Made by a program: the position numbers and the translations under genes. A stretch of DNA of 64,000 nt from Guadua angustifolia (lineage: Eukaryota > Streptophyta > Magnoliopsida > Poales > Poaceae): assembly GCA_036346375.1 (NCBI GenBank), contig CM070500.1, positions 83,246,437 through 83,310,436 on the forward strand, given 5' to 3'. This document shows positions 10,691-21,831 of the stretch, piece after piece (positions within the stretch are counted from its first letter, which is position 1; each line of letters starts with the position of its first letter). The notes beneath the pieces were generated by a model. That model was not told the origin of the DNA, did no database searches, and saw nothing but the letters and a program-made list of their open reading frames with translations.

Positions 10691-11820
10691 GGGCAGCCTT
10701 ATACCGCAAAGGGACACTTGGAGTCCTGTCCAAGTGCATATCTCGGGAAGAGGGCAATTTCCTTCTTAGAGATATCCATGAAGGAATGTGCGGAGCTCAC
10801 TCGTCTTTCAGGACCCTTGTGAGCAAAGCATTCAGGCTGGGATATTACTGGCCGACAGCTCTAGACGACGCTCGTGTGCTCGTGGTGACTTGTCGGGTGT
10901 GTCAGTACCATGCCTGCAAGACCCACCAGCCGGCGTACGCGCTGCAGACCATCCCACTCTCATGGCCATTCTCGACCTGGGGAACTGACATTCTCGGGCC
11001 TTTTCCCCGTGGTCGAAAGGGTTGCAAGTACTTGCTCGTGGCCATCGACACTTTCTCTAAGTGGATAGAGGCCGAGCCTGTATCAACCATTTCGCCTCAA
11101 GCAGCCAAGAGATTTTTTCGCAGCAACGTGGTGACGCGCTTCGGGGTACCCAACCGCCTCATCACGGGCAATGGCACCCAGTTCACAAGTGAACTGTTCC
11201 AAGCATACTGCGAAGACATAGGAACAAAGGTCTGCTTCGCCTCTGTAGCTCATCCGCAGAGCAACGGAGCGGCTGAGCATGCAAACGGCCAGCTTCTCCA
11301 AGGGATCAAGAAAAGGGTCTTCAAAGACCTCTCCCGGCATGGCGGGTCGTGGGTGGACGAGCTTCTTCGTCGCTTTGGTCTGCATGCGCACTACGGTGAG
11401 CCGAAGCCACAGCGAACGCCTTTCCAAATTTCTCACGGTGCCGAGGCCATCCTGCCCGTCGAGGTCGTGCTCGGATCCGAAAGAGTACACCTGGCTGATA
11501 GCATCCACCAAGGGCGCGAGCGTCGCCTCGACCTCGACCTTGCCGAAGAGGCATGCGAAGGGGCGTTGCTTCGATCCGCCGTCTACCAGCAAGCTCTTCG
11601 TAGTCACGCGGCCAAGTCAATTCGGCCACGAGCCCTGCAGGCCGGGGATCTCGTCCTTCGTCGAATCCAGGACACATCGAAGGCCAACAAGCTTTCTCCA
11701 AGGTGGGAAGGCCCATACACGGTCGTCTCAATAGCACGCCCGGGGGCTGCCCGCCTGGCGATGGAGGACGTGCTCCCAAACTCTTGGAACATTGACCAGC
11801 TATGCAAGTTCACTATCTAA
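10690..11820 (+). pseudogene. Integrase of the Tat-type element, catalytic residue lost
   Basis: The frame opens at 10651 and gives 389 residues; integrase begins at LYRKG (about residue 18). It has the HHCC zinc-binding module (H43, H50, C81, C84), the catalytic core with D113 in WGTDILGPF, and E209 in QSNGAAEHAN. The middle acidic residue, normally in ITDNGTQF, is glycine at 173 (ITGNGTQF), so strand transfer should be dead. A C-terminal RPRALQAGDLVLRRI and KLSPRWEGPYTV block completes the protein, and the stop is at 11818-11820. The reading frame is otherwise open. The upstream fusion to gag shows that protease, RT and RNase H were removed by a single deletion. Confidence 0.9.
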
Positions 11821-12778
11821 ACTCAAATTTACTTTTGTGTCTAGCGCTAGCTCCGCAGTTTTTCTTTTGAAAAAAATGGCAAGTCTAGTTGCCTCGCCCG
11901 CTCAATGTCTATTACCTTCAAGATTTTGTGAATATATGCAAGGTCACTGCTCGTTGGTAAGCCGACCTAGTCTCGCACAAGGGCATACTTTTCTCACAAT
12001 CTTGGTGATAAGGCGCGCAGGTCGAGCAAGACCCATGGCGCCAAGTTTTCCTTTGTTCCAAAATTGGGCCAGCACAAGACGCAAGACAGGTACCACGACC
12101 AACACCCTGCCACTAAAACTCACCACCAGAGGCTCCAGTCTCGATAAGGCGGCCTTGGTCCGCAGTAGCTTTTCGCTGCGTGATACAAGACGCATACAGA
12201 CACCCTCTCGGTTGGTCCAGAAAGTTAGTCCGGCTGCGTGTGCTTGGTCATCGCGCACCCTGTCGGTCCACCACGCGTCTTTTCCTCGCCTACGACCATA
12301 CTTGCAACTCAGGTGTATGCGTCCTAAGTGTTAAGGAATTTTAGGCCCTGCGCATGCTTCCCCAACTCTCCTGCGAACGAGCCCGTGCTCGCAACTTAGG
12401 TGCACGACCTTCATTCGCAGCGGGGGCTTGGGGGGGCGAGTTGTCACGTTTAGCGTCATTTTCAATAAAGAATCCTCGCTAAGTGCCTCGCCCTAGTCTA
12501 ACGTTGTGACGCTGCTTCTTTCTTAAGAACCTGTCACTTGCATGAACTTGTTCCTTAGCTCGATACGGACTTACGCTGCACACACTTCGCTTTAACTTAC
12601 GTTTCTACCCGCCTATGCTTGGCTATCTACCCTGCGCCCGTTGTTTGCAGGAAACAGCTCAGGAACACACAAAAAGGAGCATCACAGCAGGCATAGCCCA
12701 TGGGCGAAAGGAAATGTACGCTTCAATGGCGTTATCAAAAGTCATCCAAAAAATCCGCAAAAAAGAAAAAGAAGTCCT

Positions 12779-13288
12779 CTACGCGTTGGGCTTCGCTCCC
12801 TTGAAGGCCACGGACAGTTTCCGCCTCAGGTCATCGATCTTGGCCTCAAGATCGATTACCTTCCGCCGGGCTTCGCGACCTTCGTGGGCTTCCTCGCAGA
12901 GCTGCTCGACTTCTTCGTTGTCTTGCTCGGCAAAGTCGGCGGCCGCTCGCGCTGCCCGTTCCAGCTCCGCCATCTTCGCCTCAAGGGCGCTGGAGTACTG
13001 CTTCCTCCCTTCGAGCTCTTGCTCGAGCTTAATGGCTTTCTCCCCAGCGTCGGCGGCGGCATTCACGGCTTCAAGGGACCGCTGTTTCTCCCGCTCAAGT
13101 TCCCGCTCGAGCGCAAGGACTCTTTCCGTGTCAGCGGCAACACCTTCCTTGGCCTGGCGGGAGCGCAGCCTTTCTTGCTCAAGCTCCTGCTCGAGCCCAA
13201 GGTTTCTCTCCTTAGCATCGGTGGCATCTTTCTCTGCCTGGCGACATCTGTGCACCAGCAGGGTGTCCCGATCCTTAAGGTCGCCCAC
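12779..13288 (-). CDS. Coiled-coil segment of the antisense gene
   Basis: An open frame of 169 codons starting MGDLKDRDTLLVHRCRQAEK. It is dominated by E, K, R, A and L in heptad-like spacing, for example LGLEQELEQERLRSRQ, LALERELEREKQRS and KIDDLRRKLS. It is most likely the last exon of the antisense gene rather than a separate protein, because such genes usually end in a long coiled coil. The stop follows KGAKPNA. No catalytic motif is present; a structural or oligomerising role is inferred only from the coiled coil. Confidence 0.55.
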   Translation of the reverse strand: MGDLKDRDTLLVHRCRQAEKDATDAKERNLGLEQELEQERLRSRQAKEGVAADTERVLALERELEREKQRSLEAVNAAADAGEKAIKLEQELEGRKQYSSALEAKMAELERAARAAADFAEQDNEEVEQLCEEAHEGREARRKVIDLEAKIDDLRRKLSVAFKGAKPNA

Positions 13289-15775
13289 GCGCCGCTCAAG
13301 CCTGGCTATCTTGGCCTCATGCGCGGCGAGCAGCTAGGCCACTTCCTTAGGGACAACCATCGTGGCGTCAAAATCCTCCAAGGTCTTCTCCAGGAGCTGC
13401 GGACAAGAAAACTTCAGCCGCCGCCCCTAAGACCCGAAAAAGCAAGAAATTACGACGGTCGCAAGAGAGTCGCCCTCACCTAAGCAAAGCCGGTGCTAAG
13501 ATTGTTCCGGAAGCGTTTGGAAACTTCGCGCTCCCGAGGATCCTCAAGGACCGACAGGGGGCTGGAGGCTTCCCCAGAGTCCTTCCAAAAAGGCGGGTTG
13601 GTCGAGGATGATGAATCATCCCCCCGGGTATGTGGTTCGCCCTGGGGCACCGCGCCTTCCTCCTGAGCGGCTGGATCGCTCACTGTCTTCTCGCTGTCCA
13701 TCCGGGCATGTTGTTTGCCCGGGACGGGGGAGTCCGCCGAACATGCGACTTCGCTTCGGGGCGGGCGCTGTCTCACCGAGCATCTTTGTCCGCTCGGGGC
13801 TCGTGTCTGCTTTGCTTTGAGCAATGTGCCCATGCTCCGCGCCTTCTTGGGCAGCTTTCACGCCCAAGTCTGCGGGATCGGCCTTCTCCCCTCCTTCTGT
13901 GCTCTCCGTGCTGGGGGGGCAGCAAGCCCGCCCTGGGGAAGCATTCCCTCCAGGGCAGAGGGGTCCGTCTCGACAGGGTCATCGGCGATGAACTTCTCCA
14001 CGCCTTCGGCCATCACAACGTCGGCGGCTTCGGCGAGCACCCCCGCTAAGACACGATCAAGGATCTCGTTAGCTATTTTGCGACAGTCCGGAAGAGCCCT
14101 ACAAGCTATTTCGCCCACATAAGGAGAGTGGGGTTAGCTCGGGTACGCAAGGCAAAGGGCAAAGAAAGGAAGGTAGGGCGGAATTCGGGACTCATCTTCA
14201 ACCGGATCCTCATTATCACCTTCAGAGGGGTTGGCCGCCGTGACCACAAGCCCGGCCCTCCTCTCCGCGGCGTCGCTGATCCTCGCCAGGGCGGGGTCCA
14301 CCTCCTCCATGTCGACCGCCTGCAGTGTCCTCCTCGAGCGACCCCTCCTCGTTCGGAGGGGCAGCGTGTCCTCCTCGTCGTCTTCCTCCTCCTCGCCGGC
14401 GGCCAGGGCCTCGAGCTCCGCAGCCTGTCAGGCCTCGGTGGCTCGTTTGAGCTTGGCCTGGATTTCGACTAGCTCCTCCTGCAGCCTCTTGGTCAAGCTC
14501 GTCTCCCCATCGAGCAGCTCCATGTAATCCTGGCCATAATTCTCCAGCCAAGCGTTCAAACTGCTTACCTCCTTCCGGTCGGCAAATTCCATATGCCGCA
14601 CCGACGGATTTCTAGACGAGCCTACCCATTTCTTCGACAGCCGCGTGGTGGCCGGCGGCGGCACGCTCCTCTTACTTCTCGTGCTCTTGGTCCTGGCGGC
14701 CGGTACCATTATCCCCTTTCCACCCGCCAGGCCTGGGCGCGCCCACTCGCCAACAACAGGGCAGTCTTCTCCTACCAGATGGCGAAAAGCGTCAGGAGAG
14801 CCCGGGATGCTTTCCTCGAGAATATGTCGTGAAGTAACTTACCACGTCGCCTCGCTCGAGCACATTCTTGGGAACTTGTCGCTGACGCTCGAGTTCCTTG
14901 TCTTTGGGGGTGCCAAACATCTCTCCGACCCTCTTTTCCAGCCAGTCGAAGCCCGGCGCTGTCGTCAAGCAACGAGCAAAGTCAGTACGGCTCCGAGCAG
15001 CAGAAACAACACAACAAAGAAAAGAAGAAGAAGAAGAGGGGATCTCCAAGGTCGCGAAGCTCACCGGTGGTGTCCTCGCGGGTCATGTCATCCCACCCGG
15101 TGATCTCGTAGAAGGGGTGCTCCCTCTTCCTTAGAGGGGACACCCGGTTCTTCAGGGAGTCGCGGACGATGTCTCGACCAATCAGCCCCATATTCGTGAG
15201 CTCACTGATCAGCATCAAAGTCCGCTCCTCGTCGGGCGCGATCGACGGGCGTGAGGTGTCGGTGCTGGTCACCTCCGCTTCGGTGTAGCGCCAGTTGCTC
15301 CCCTCCATCTTCTGAAGATAGAACCAATAATCGGCCCAGCCCGCCACCAAGTCCTTGAGGGTGAAAAAGGGATAATCGTACGGGCGGTGGTTTCGCAGGC
15401 GGAAGTACAGAGCACCGGTGCGGGAAGCGCTGCTGGTGCAGAACAAGGAATAGAAATGGAAAAAAGGCTGGCCGTGGGAAGAACACCCACAAAGCCCTCG
15501 CAGAGATGGGCGAAGATGGTCAGAATGAGAACGGAGTTTGGGTTCAAGTGTGTAATCTCGCACTCGCAATGCACGAGTACGGACTCCAGGAACTCACTCT
15601 CGGGCATTCGAAGCCCGTTGATGGTGTACAGCTCGCACGAGATCACCTCATCGCTGCGCGGCTTCGGGGCTGCCTCACCGTCGGGAATCCGCCAGGTGCC
15701 CACATCCAGGTACCCGAAGTTTTGGAGTACCCGAAGCCTTTCTGCGGTGGTCTTGCTCATGCCGAATTTCGCCAT
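12779..15775 (-). pseudogene. Antisense multi-exon gene of the Tat-type element (putative gypsy type transposon family)
   Basis: The gene runs opposite to gag-pol. Exon 1 starts at 15775 (MAKFGMSKTTAERL) and contains a block typical of grass proteins annotated as 'putative gypsy type transposon': SEFLESVLVHCECEITHLNP, FRLRNHRPYDYPFFTL, WADYWFYLQKM. It ends at a donor near 15065 (ACCG|GTGAGC). Exon 2 is 14958-14843, with AG acceptor, a GFDWLEKRVGEMFG block and donor GTG|GTAAGT. Further exon-like frames follow to the coiled-coil segment at 13288-12779. A frameshift near 15460 and an in-frame stop near 14430 suggest decay. The function is unknown; proteins like this are found in Tat-lineage elements. 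Confidence 0.68.
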
Positions 15776-16129
15776 GGGGAGAACTTGGGGAAAGAAGCGC
15801 TGGAGCGAGAAGAGGTTTCGAAAAGTTGGAGAGTTTCGGTGTTTCGATGGCAAGCCGCGGGGTGAGAAAGGGTCTCAGTCCGTCATCACCGCGTACTTAT
15901 AGGCGGAAGCGAAACAGACCAAAACACCCGCCCCGTTCGCTCAGCCGTCGGCGTGGCGGTGCGGTTTTCAAATCTATCCTGTAACGGCGCAGTTTCCAAA
16001 AAACTGTCAGAACCGCACCAGCGAGGCTTCGTGGGGAAGGAACCGTTGCGACCCCTCGTCTCTGTTCCCGACTGCGTTTCTGACCAAAGCCTTGGTCGAA
16101 CGCGCTCGGTCTCGCTAGGGCATGCTCGT

Positions 16130-16288
16130 CCCCGGGCATGGCTGCCCGGATGCTGCGGTGGTTCTTCGCTGCAAGATTTTCTATCCCCGGGCATGGCTGT
16201 CCGGATGCTGTGGCAGTTCTTCGCTGCAAGATTTTCTGTCCCCGAGCATAGTTGCTCGGATGCTGCGGTAGCTCTTCGCCGCAGGGTT
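16130..16288 (+). repeat. 55-bp tandem repeat, three copies, each with a palindrome
   Basis: Copies start at 16130, 16185 and 16240. Each opens with an inverted repeat such as CCCGGGCATGGCTGCCCGG and continues ATGCTG...TTCTTCGCTGCAAG. The third is more diverged but its palindrome is preserved by paired changes (CCGAGCA...TGCTCGG). It lies just upstream of the polypurine tract and 3' LTR. Confidence 0.88.
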
Positions 16289-16371
16289 CCAATCCCTTGC
16301 CAAGATTCTGAAGGCTTAAGGCGGAGACCTCGGAGAAGCGACTTCTCTCCCCTTGAGTCTTGGGGGCTAGC

Positions 16372-17186
16372 TGTCGGGGATTGGATATCCGCGACATCCG
16401 ACCATGGTATCCCTGTAGCTTCCGAGCATGCCCGTGTTCGGGCCTCGCCCCCAGGGAGGGCCATCGGGCCGCTCGACCGTGTGGTTAGCGGCCATGGTCC
16501 GCTGCCAAGCTCGTCCCCGAGCATGACAGCCCAGGCGTCCGCGACCAGACGACTTGGTCAACCGAAGGGGCCTCGGGCTTCCCCCAAAAGCCGGGCACGG
16601 TCCACGAAGGCGACGTGGCATTAATTGTAAGGCGGCTCGAAGGACTGCACGCCCGGTGACCCACACGCCCTTGGTCTGCGCGCCCGCAAGTCACGCCCAC
16701 TGTACCCACGTCGCGCTGCGCCCAGCGGGAAGCAAGGAAGCGGCGCTACCCACGTTCGAACAGTAACGCGCCCCCTGTAATAAATGCTATGTCGGTTGTA
16801 ACTCCCTATAAATACCTTCCCGCGCGAAGAAGTCAGGGTTGGTTCAGCTAGTTGAACTTGACCCATCATTCCCACTCATACGCAATGCTTGTCGCGGTAG
16901 GCTTGGAGGGTTATCCTTAGCACCACCCAAGGCTCCCCCGAGCAAGCGCATTGTAATCCACTTTCACATATTAGTGCAATCACTGGATGTAGGGTTGTTA
17001 TCTCTACGCGAGAGGCCCGAACCATGCAAAGAAGAGGCTCCTTGCTCGTTGCGATTGTCTTGGCCACCTCGTTTCCATTGCTCGTTAGGCCCTCAGAAGC
17101 TATACCCCCCGCGAAAAAGGGGCCTTAGGTTGATCCCTCATTCAACAAGTAAGCTCGGCGGGGGACCGGTTCCTGAATCGTTGACA
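16372..17186 (+). repeat. 3' LTR of the Tat-type element
   Basis: 815 bp, homologous to 8557-9376, with TATAAATA at 16807-16814. It ends TTGACA and is followed by the target duplication CATGT. Differences from the 5' LTR include many small indels, implying an old insertion. Confidence 0.95.
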
Positions 17187-17871
17187 CATGTATTATTACT
17201 CGGCGAACGCGTAGAGTGTTAAACTCGACAAAATAAGGTTGTCGTCTCTAATAATTTTTCACCCTTTTCCCTCTAGACTTTTTCCCCGCCGCGGTTTTCC
17301 AGTTCGGTCTCCAATATTTTCCAAATAATTCGTCGAAAGAGATATTTCTACAACTATATCTCTCTATTTTCCCCCGTTTTGTTCATTATTTCGACGATTT
17401 AAAAAAAATAAAATGCCACTGGAAAAAATTTCACCGAAAAAAGCGGCATCTTGCGCGCGTGTTACAATCATGAGTCTCGATATTTTTAAAACATGTATTA
17501 TTACTCGGCGAACGCGTAGAGTGTTAAACTCGACAAAAGAAGGTTGTCGTCTCTAATAATTTTTCACCATTTTCTCTCTAGACTTTTTCCCCGCCACGGT
17601 TTTCCAATTCGGTCTCCAATATTTTCCAAATAATTCGTCGAAAGAGATATTTCTACAGCTCTATCTCCCTATTTTTTCCCCTGTTTCGCTCATTATTTCG
17701 ACGATTTAAAAAATTAAACGCTGTCGAAAAAAATTTTGCTTCGAAAAAACGACGCATGCGACGTGTTACGCCGCGAAAAATTTTGTGCTCTTTCAGCTAT
17801 TTCGCTCATTATTTCGCCGATTTAAAAAATAAGCGCCGAAAAAAAAAGAAATTTTTCTCACTGACACGCTT

Positions 17872-17902
17872 GCGGCGTGTTACGCCGCGAAAATTTTTCT
17901 AG
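17872..17902 (+). other. Helitron 3' terminus (hairpin plus CTAG)
   Basis: A 7-bp perfect stem (17872-17878 with 17882-17888), a 3-base loop and ten bases GAAAATTTTT precede CTAG, with T next. This is the replication-termination signal expected of Helitrons. Confidence 0.75.
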
Positions 17903-17914
17903 TACTACATATTA

Positions 17915-18740
17915 TAGAGCTAAGGACTGGAAGCCTCCCAGCCATGCCACATCTGCGCGTTAGGTCCTCCAGAAAATGCAAAGTTGTATTCAGGTCCTCC
18001 GGTCGGTTTTTAAATAAAATAGACCTGAAAAAATTCAAAATTATATTTAGGTCCCTCTGTGGTTTACATTTAGGTCCTCCTAGTGGCTTTTAGTGGAATG
18101 GACCTTGGAAAAAAATAGATTACTTTAGATCTCTCTACGGTTTATATTTAGCTCCTCTCAGCGATTTTTAGAGAAGCGAACTCAGAAACAAAAATATATC
18201 TCGATAAAAAAACACAGATTCGTCAAAGGTTTATAGTTGCCTATGGATTTGCCGACGGGTCCTACCGACCTTTTTTATAAAAAAAACATGAAAACCGAAA
18301 ATACATAAAAAAAGGCAACCACGATTTTCTAAAAAAAACACAGATTCGTCGAAGGTTTATAGCAGCCCATAGATTCGCTAACGGGTCCTAACTGTGGTTT
18401 TCTCAAAAAAGCGCAGATTCGTCGAAGGTTTATAGCAGCCCGTTGATTCGCTGGTGGGTCCTAATGACCCATTTTTTTAAAAAAAATACAAAAACAAAAA
18501 ATACGACCAAATTTCCCAGATTATGTAAAAAAACAGCCACGGCTTTCTAAAAAAACACTGATTCATCGAAAGTTTATAGCAGCCCATAGATTCGTCGACG
18601 GGTCTTTACCGCGGTTTTCTAAAAAAAAAAATAGATTCATCGAAAGTTTATAGCAGCCTATAAATTCGCCGACGGGTCTTAACGACCTATTTTTTAAAAA
18701 AATATGAAAACAAAAAATACGACCAAATTTTTCAAATTTT
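17915..18740. repeat. Second AT-rich modular repeat block
   Basis: It shares modules with 2720-4140: GATTCGTCGAAGGTTTATAG, CAGCCCATAGATTCGC, GACGGGTCCTAACGACC and A/T runs. An opening section (GGTCCTCCAGAAAATGCAAAG and following) is not present in the first block. Neither end is defined. It is probably another non-autonomous element or the remains of several. Confidence 0.5.
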
Positions 18741-19365
18741 ACACGTTGCATCGTCGTGCATGATGCTGCGTAGCGCATTACCCTGGCTAGTTTCAATCAA
18801 AGCCCCTAGAAGACAAGCAGCAAGGAGGACCCATGAGCAAGGAGGCAACCAAACTAGGAAGCCAAGAAGGGACCAGTGAACCCGAGGGTCAAGCTCTGCC
18901 CAAGCCAACCAGGAACAGGAACGCCACCACACCACCTTCTTTCCAACCTGCATCTCATCGATTTCCCCCACATCATAGGTAAATCCCCCAACCATAGCAG
19001 TAGCAGCAGCATAGAGCAGCAACAACATAAACCAAATAGAGACTAAAACAAATGGATAATCAGTGGTCTCAATTTTGGGGTTGCAAGATGCGGCATCGTA
19101 CGTCCCTGTGGAATTATCGCGCTCCTCGCTGTGCAACAAAAACCATGGGTGTTGCCACAATGCCGTAAATTACCATCCAACCAAATTAGAAATCATCATA
19201 GACCACTAAGCATCACAAAAATAAAATCATGTAGAGGGAAAAAGATAGTATCGTCAATAGGGGGATTGGAGGGGGAAATTGGCAAGGAGGAGTAATCAGG
19301 CCTCTGTTGAGCCGAGCAGGGTAGGAGAGGGCTTTGGGGGTGGTCCATGGCGATGATGCAGGTGA
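18741..19365. other. Region upstream of the PHD-finger gene
   Basis: No exon can be proven. If the PHD gene is not truncated, its promoter and first exon must lie here. An AG at 19405-19406 (CTGCAG) could be an acceptor for the first visible exon. Confidence 0.3.
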
Positions 19366-19406
19366 CAACAACTTCATCCCCGACCCAGACCAACAGCGAC
19401 TGCAGG

Positions 19407-20182
19407 TCTAGCCCAACGATGTAGGAAGGAAGCTGAAGAAGTGGCGCGAGAGCGAAAGCAAGAGGCCGTGGAAGAGGAGGACGACGGCGTGTTCTGCGCG
19501 GTGTGCGGGAGCACCGACGGCGACCCGTCGGACCCCATCGTGTTCTCCGACGGGTGCGACCTCATGGTGCACGCCTCCTGCTACGGCAACCCGCTGGCCC
19601 AGTCCATCCCCGATGGCGACTGGTTCTGCTCGCTCTGCTCCGCCAAGACCAAGAAGGGCAAGCCGGCTCGCCCAGTCTGCTGCCTCTGCCCGGCGAGAGG
19701 CGGCGCGATGGAGCGCACCACGGACGGACGGTGGTCGCACATCTCGTGCGCGCTGCTCGTGCCGGAGGTGTTCTTCCGGGACCCCGACGGCCGCGACGGC
19801 GTCGACTGCTCCCGCGTGCCCAGCCACCGGTTCGCCAAGGAGTGCTACATCTGCGAGAGCAGCAGGGGGTGGCCTCGGGTTCCACGTCTCCTGCGGCCTC
19901 TACGGCGGCCTGTGCATCGAGTACCGCGAGGCGAAGGGCGGCGCAGTTGTCGCCGGCTTCTGCAGGGAGCACACCATGATCTGGGAAAAGGTAAAATCTT
20001 GCATTATTACTGTCTTGTAAGATTGGGTTAGTTGTTATGCAGAAACTAAATTTAGTAATGTGATTTGGGTGAAACTTTTGATTGGATTTCTGTATTTGTT
20101 GGTGCAGCAACAACTGACTGGCAAGTACCAAGATTGTGTCAAGAGGACTGGAATGATATGGAAGAGAAGAACCAGTCAATAA
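19407..20182 (+). pseudogene. PHD-finger and extended-PHD protein, damaged
   Basis: A plant nuclear protein with a PHD finger followed by an extended PHD domain, similar in layout to Arabidopsis At3g14740; such domains read histone tails. The first PHD has CAVCGSTDGDPSDPIVFSDG, CDLMVHASCYG and WFCSLC. The extended PHD begins CCLCPARGGAM, then WSHISCALLVPEVFF and CYICESSRG. At about 19868 the frame breaks: the next match, GLGFHVSCGLYGGLCIEY, is one frame over and the usual C-x-x-x-C segment between them is missing. The intron 19991-20107 has GT and AG. The last exon starts QQLTGKYQ and stops at 20180-20182. No in-frame ATG precedes the first PHD, so the 5' end is missing or in an unseen exon. 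Confidence 0.75.
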
Positions 20183-21831
20183 ATTGCTTTGGAGTGGTGA
20201 AGATTTTCATTTATCATTAACTAGGATGTGCTTCCTGTTTATTTTAGCATCAGGTTCTGTAATTTCACCCCTTTTTTAAGGTCAGGAAGAGCGGAGTTTA
20301 TGCTTAGTTTTTTAGATTGTTTTTATGTAACAGAGTTTGCGAGTTAGGTTAAAAAAATACTCCAGTTTTTAGCTTTTTCCCCCACATTCTCCACGTGGAG
20401 TCGTGCAAACAGTGAGCATCTTCATCTCCATCTTTGTTACTAGAAAAAGTGTGGAATTACTGCCTTTCAAACAGGATAGTCCTTGATTCAAGAACTGAAA
20501 TATCTTGCCACTGGGCTTTTTGGTAAAGCAAGCATCACAGCCCATGAGATAAAATGAATGAGCCCAAAACAACGCGTCTCCCGGTCATGTAGCCACAAAC
20601 AAGAATAAGCCATCCAAATGCGCGCGCGCTCTCTCTCTCTCTCTTCCCTTCGGGAATACACAGGAGATGTGCTTATCATTTGATGTAGTCGCTTTTCTGA
20701 CCCTTGATAATTTTTTTTTCTAATTTGACCTATTTCAAATGTAATTAAAAAAATAGTTTTATCCTTGTCCGTGGAAACACCGCATAACAACACGTGACAC
20801 ATGTCACGCTCCCACAACTCAGAAGTTGCTACTGAGCTAGGGAAGCTTGGTAGCCGCAGTCGGAGATGTGGCAAGTTTTGCAATTGCATTCGGAAGGGAA
20901 AAAATTTGCAAAAAAAGTTTATTATAGTGCTAGAAAAGTGATGATTTCTTATCATTTTGGAATCCTTTGCTTCTCTGGATTTGTGTATTTTTTTATTTTA
21001 TTTTTTGTAAATCTAATCCTCTCACCTGTGCATTTGCAAATTGGACTATCTCCTCACTGTGGAAGTGTGATAGGTTGTGTTCAGGGAGCTCGGAAGTGAC
21101 CAAAGCCGTAGGGGCTCGACCGATCACGACAGTAGCTTAGCAAGTGCATGGCCTATAATGGTAGGATTTCTGACGCACTACGATGGCTCAGCAGCGAGGT
21201 GTTGTGGACCCCAACGCGGTAACCGGTTCTTGAGTCCCACCCGCCACATTACTGGAGCTCGGCGATGCATTTCTTCTATGGTCCAACGCCCGCTCCAGCG
21301 ATTTCTCGCTCTTCAGCGGCGCCGATCACTTGTCGAGCTCCCTGGGAGTGACAAGAAATTGGTGTCGCCTGTCGTGCCATCTGTGGTGGGGAAAGAGCTA
21401 AATTTGCAAATGCATATACAACAAGATGCTAGATTTTTTTAAAAAATAAATGTACACGGGCTAGATAAGCAAAGGATCCATCATTTTGCATCTACGCGCT
21501 ATTAAAGTAAAGGCTAAAATTAATCATTAGAAAAGATATCAATATCTGAAGGATTAGAGTCAAGTGACCCATATGAACCAATAATAACTTATCTTAGCTG
21601 TGAGACACATGCGTTGATGCATGTGTATAGACCATAGTTGCTGGCAAGCATCAACATGTCTTGTCTTGCGACCTAATAATCTGGCCTTAACTTGTCCCTC
21701 TCAATTGGCAACTTGGACGACGACCGGTATAACGTGCTCTTCTGCGCACCATGTTCCATTATACTAGATGTTATATACTACTATACTTTTGTACGAAATT
21801 AGGCCAATATCGATACGCTGCCATTTGCACG
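20183..21831. other. Spacer with a CT microsatellite
   Basis: A CTCTCTCT run occurs near 20630-20643. The stretch 20820-21440 contains scattered short similarities to itself but no element ends. No supported gene. Confidence 0.4.

Larger units (their letters stand above)
8557..17186 (+). mobile_element. Tat-type Ty3/gypsy LTR retrotransposon, internally deleted
   Basis: An 8,630-bp element with two LTRs (TGTCGGGG...GACA), flanked by the 5-bp target duplication CATGT (8552-8556 and 17187-17191). Order: 5' LTR, primer-binding region beginning TGGCGCCGTCC at 9379, gag remnant, integrase, a 4.5-kb region with an antisense gene, a 55-bp repeat, the polypurine stretch CTTGGGGGCTAGC, and the 3' LTR. 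Protease, reverse transcriptase and RNase H are missing because gag joins integrase directly near 10690. A long post-pol region with an antisense reading frame is known for Tat-lineage elements such as maize Grande. The element could move only with enzymes from a relative. Confidence 0.95.
7860..17902 (+). mobile_element. Helitron-like tandem array, split by an LTR retrotransposon
   Basis: A unit of about 305-312 bp, starting TATTATTACTCGGCGAA, is repeated at 8245, 17191 and 17496, with partial units on both sides. Each unit ends in a hairpin-like GCG..GTGTTAC..CGC block (8514-8532, 17453-17472, 17758-17774, 17872-17888). The last block is a perfect 7-bp stem, GCGGCGT and ACGCCGC with loop GTT. 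It is followed by ten bases, CTAG (17899-17902) and T, a textbook Helitron 3' end. The LTR element at 8557-17186 entered exactly at a unit boundary. The 5' end was not found and there is no Rep/helicase gene, so the element is non-autonomous. Confidence 0.6.

Noticed and set aside
12615..15902. Plus-strand open frames up to 280 codons in the Tat-type element
   Set aside because: They lie opposite the antisense gene, whose minus-strand translation shows conserved blocks and splice sites.
18732..19160. Minus-strand frame of 142 codons with a hydrophobic stretch
   Set aside because: No known family, runs into the AT-rich modular repeat, and has no splice or promoter support.
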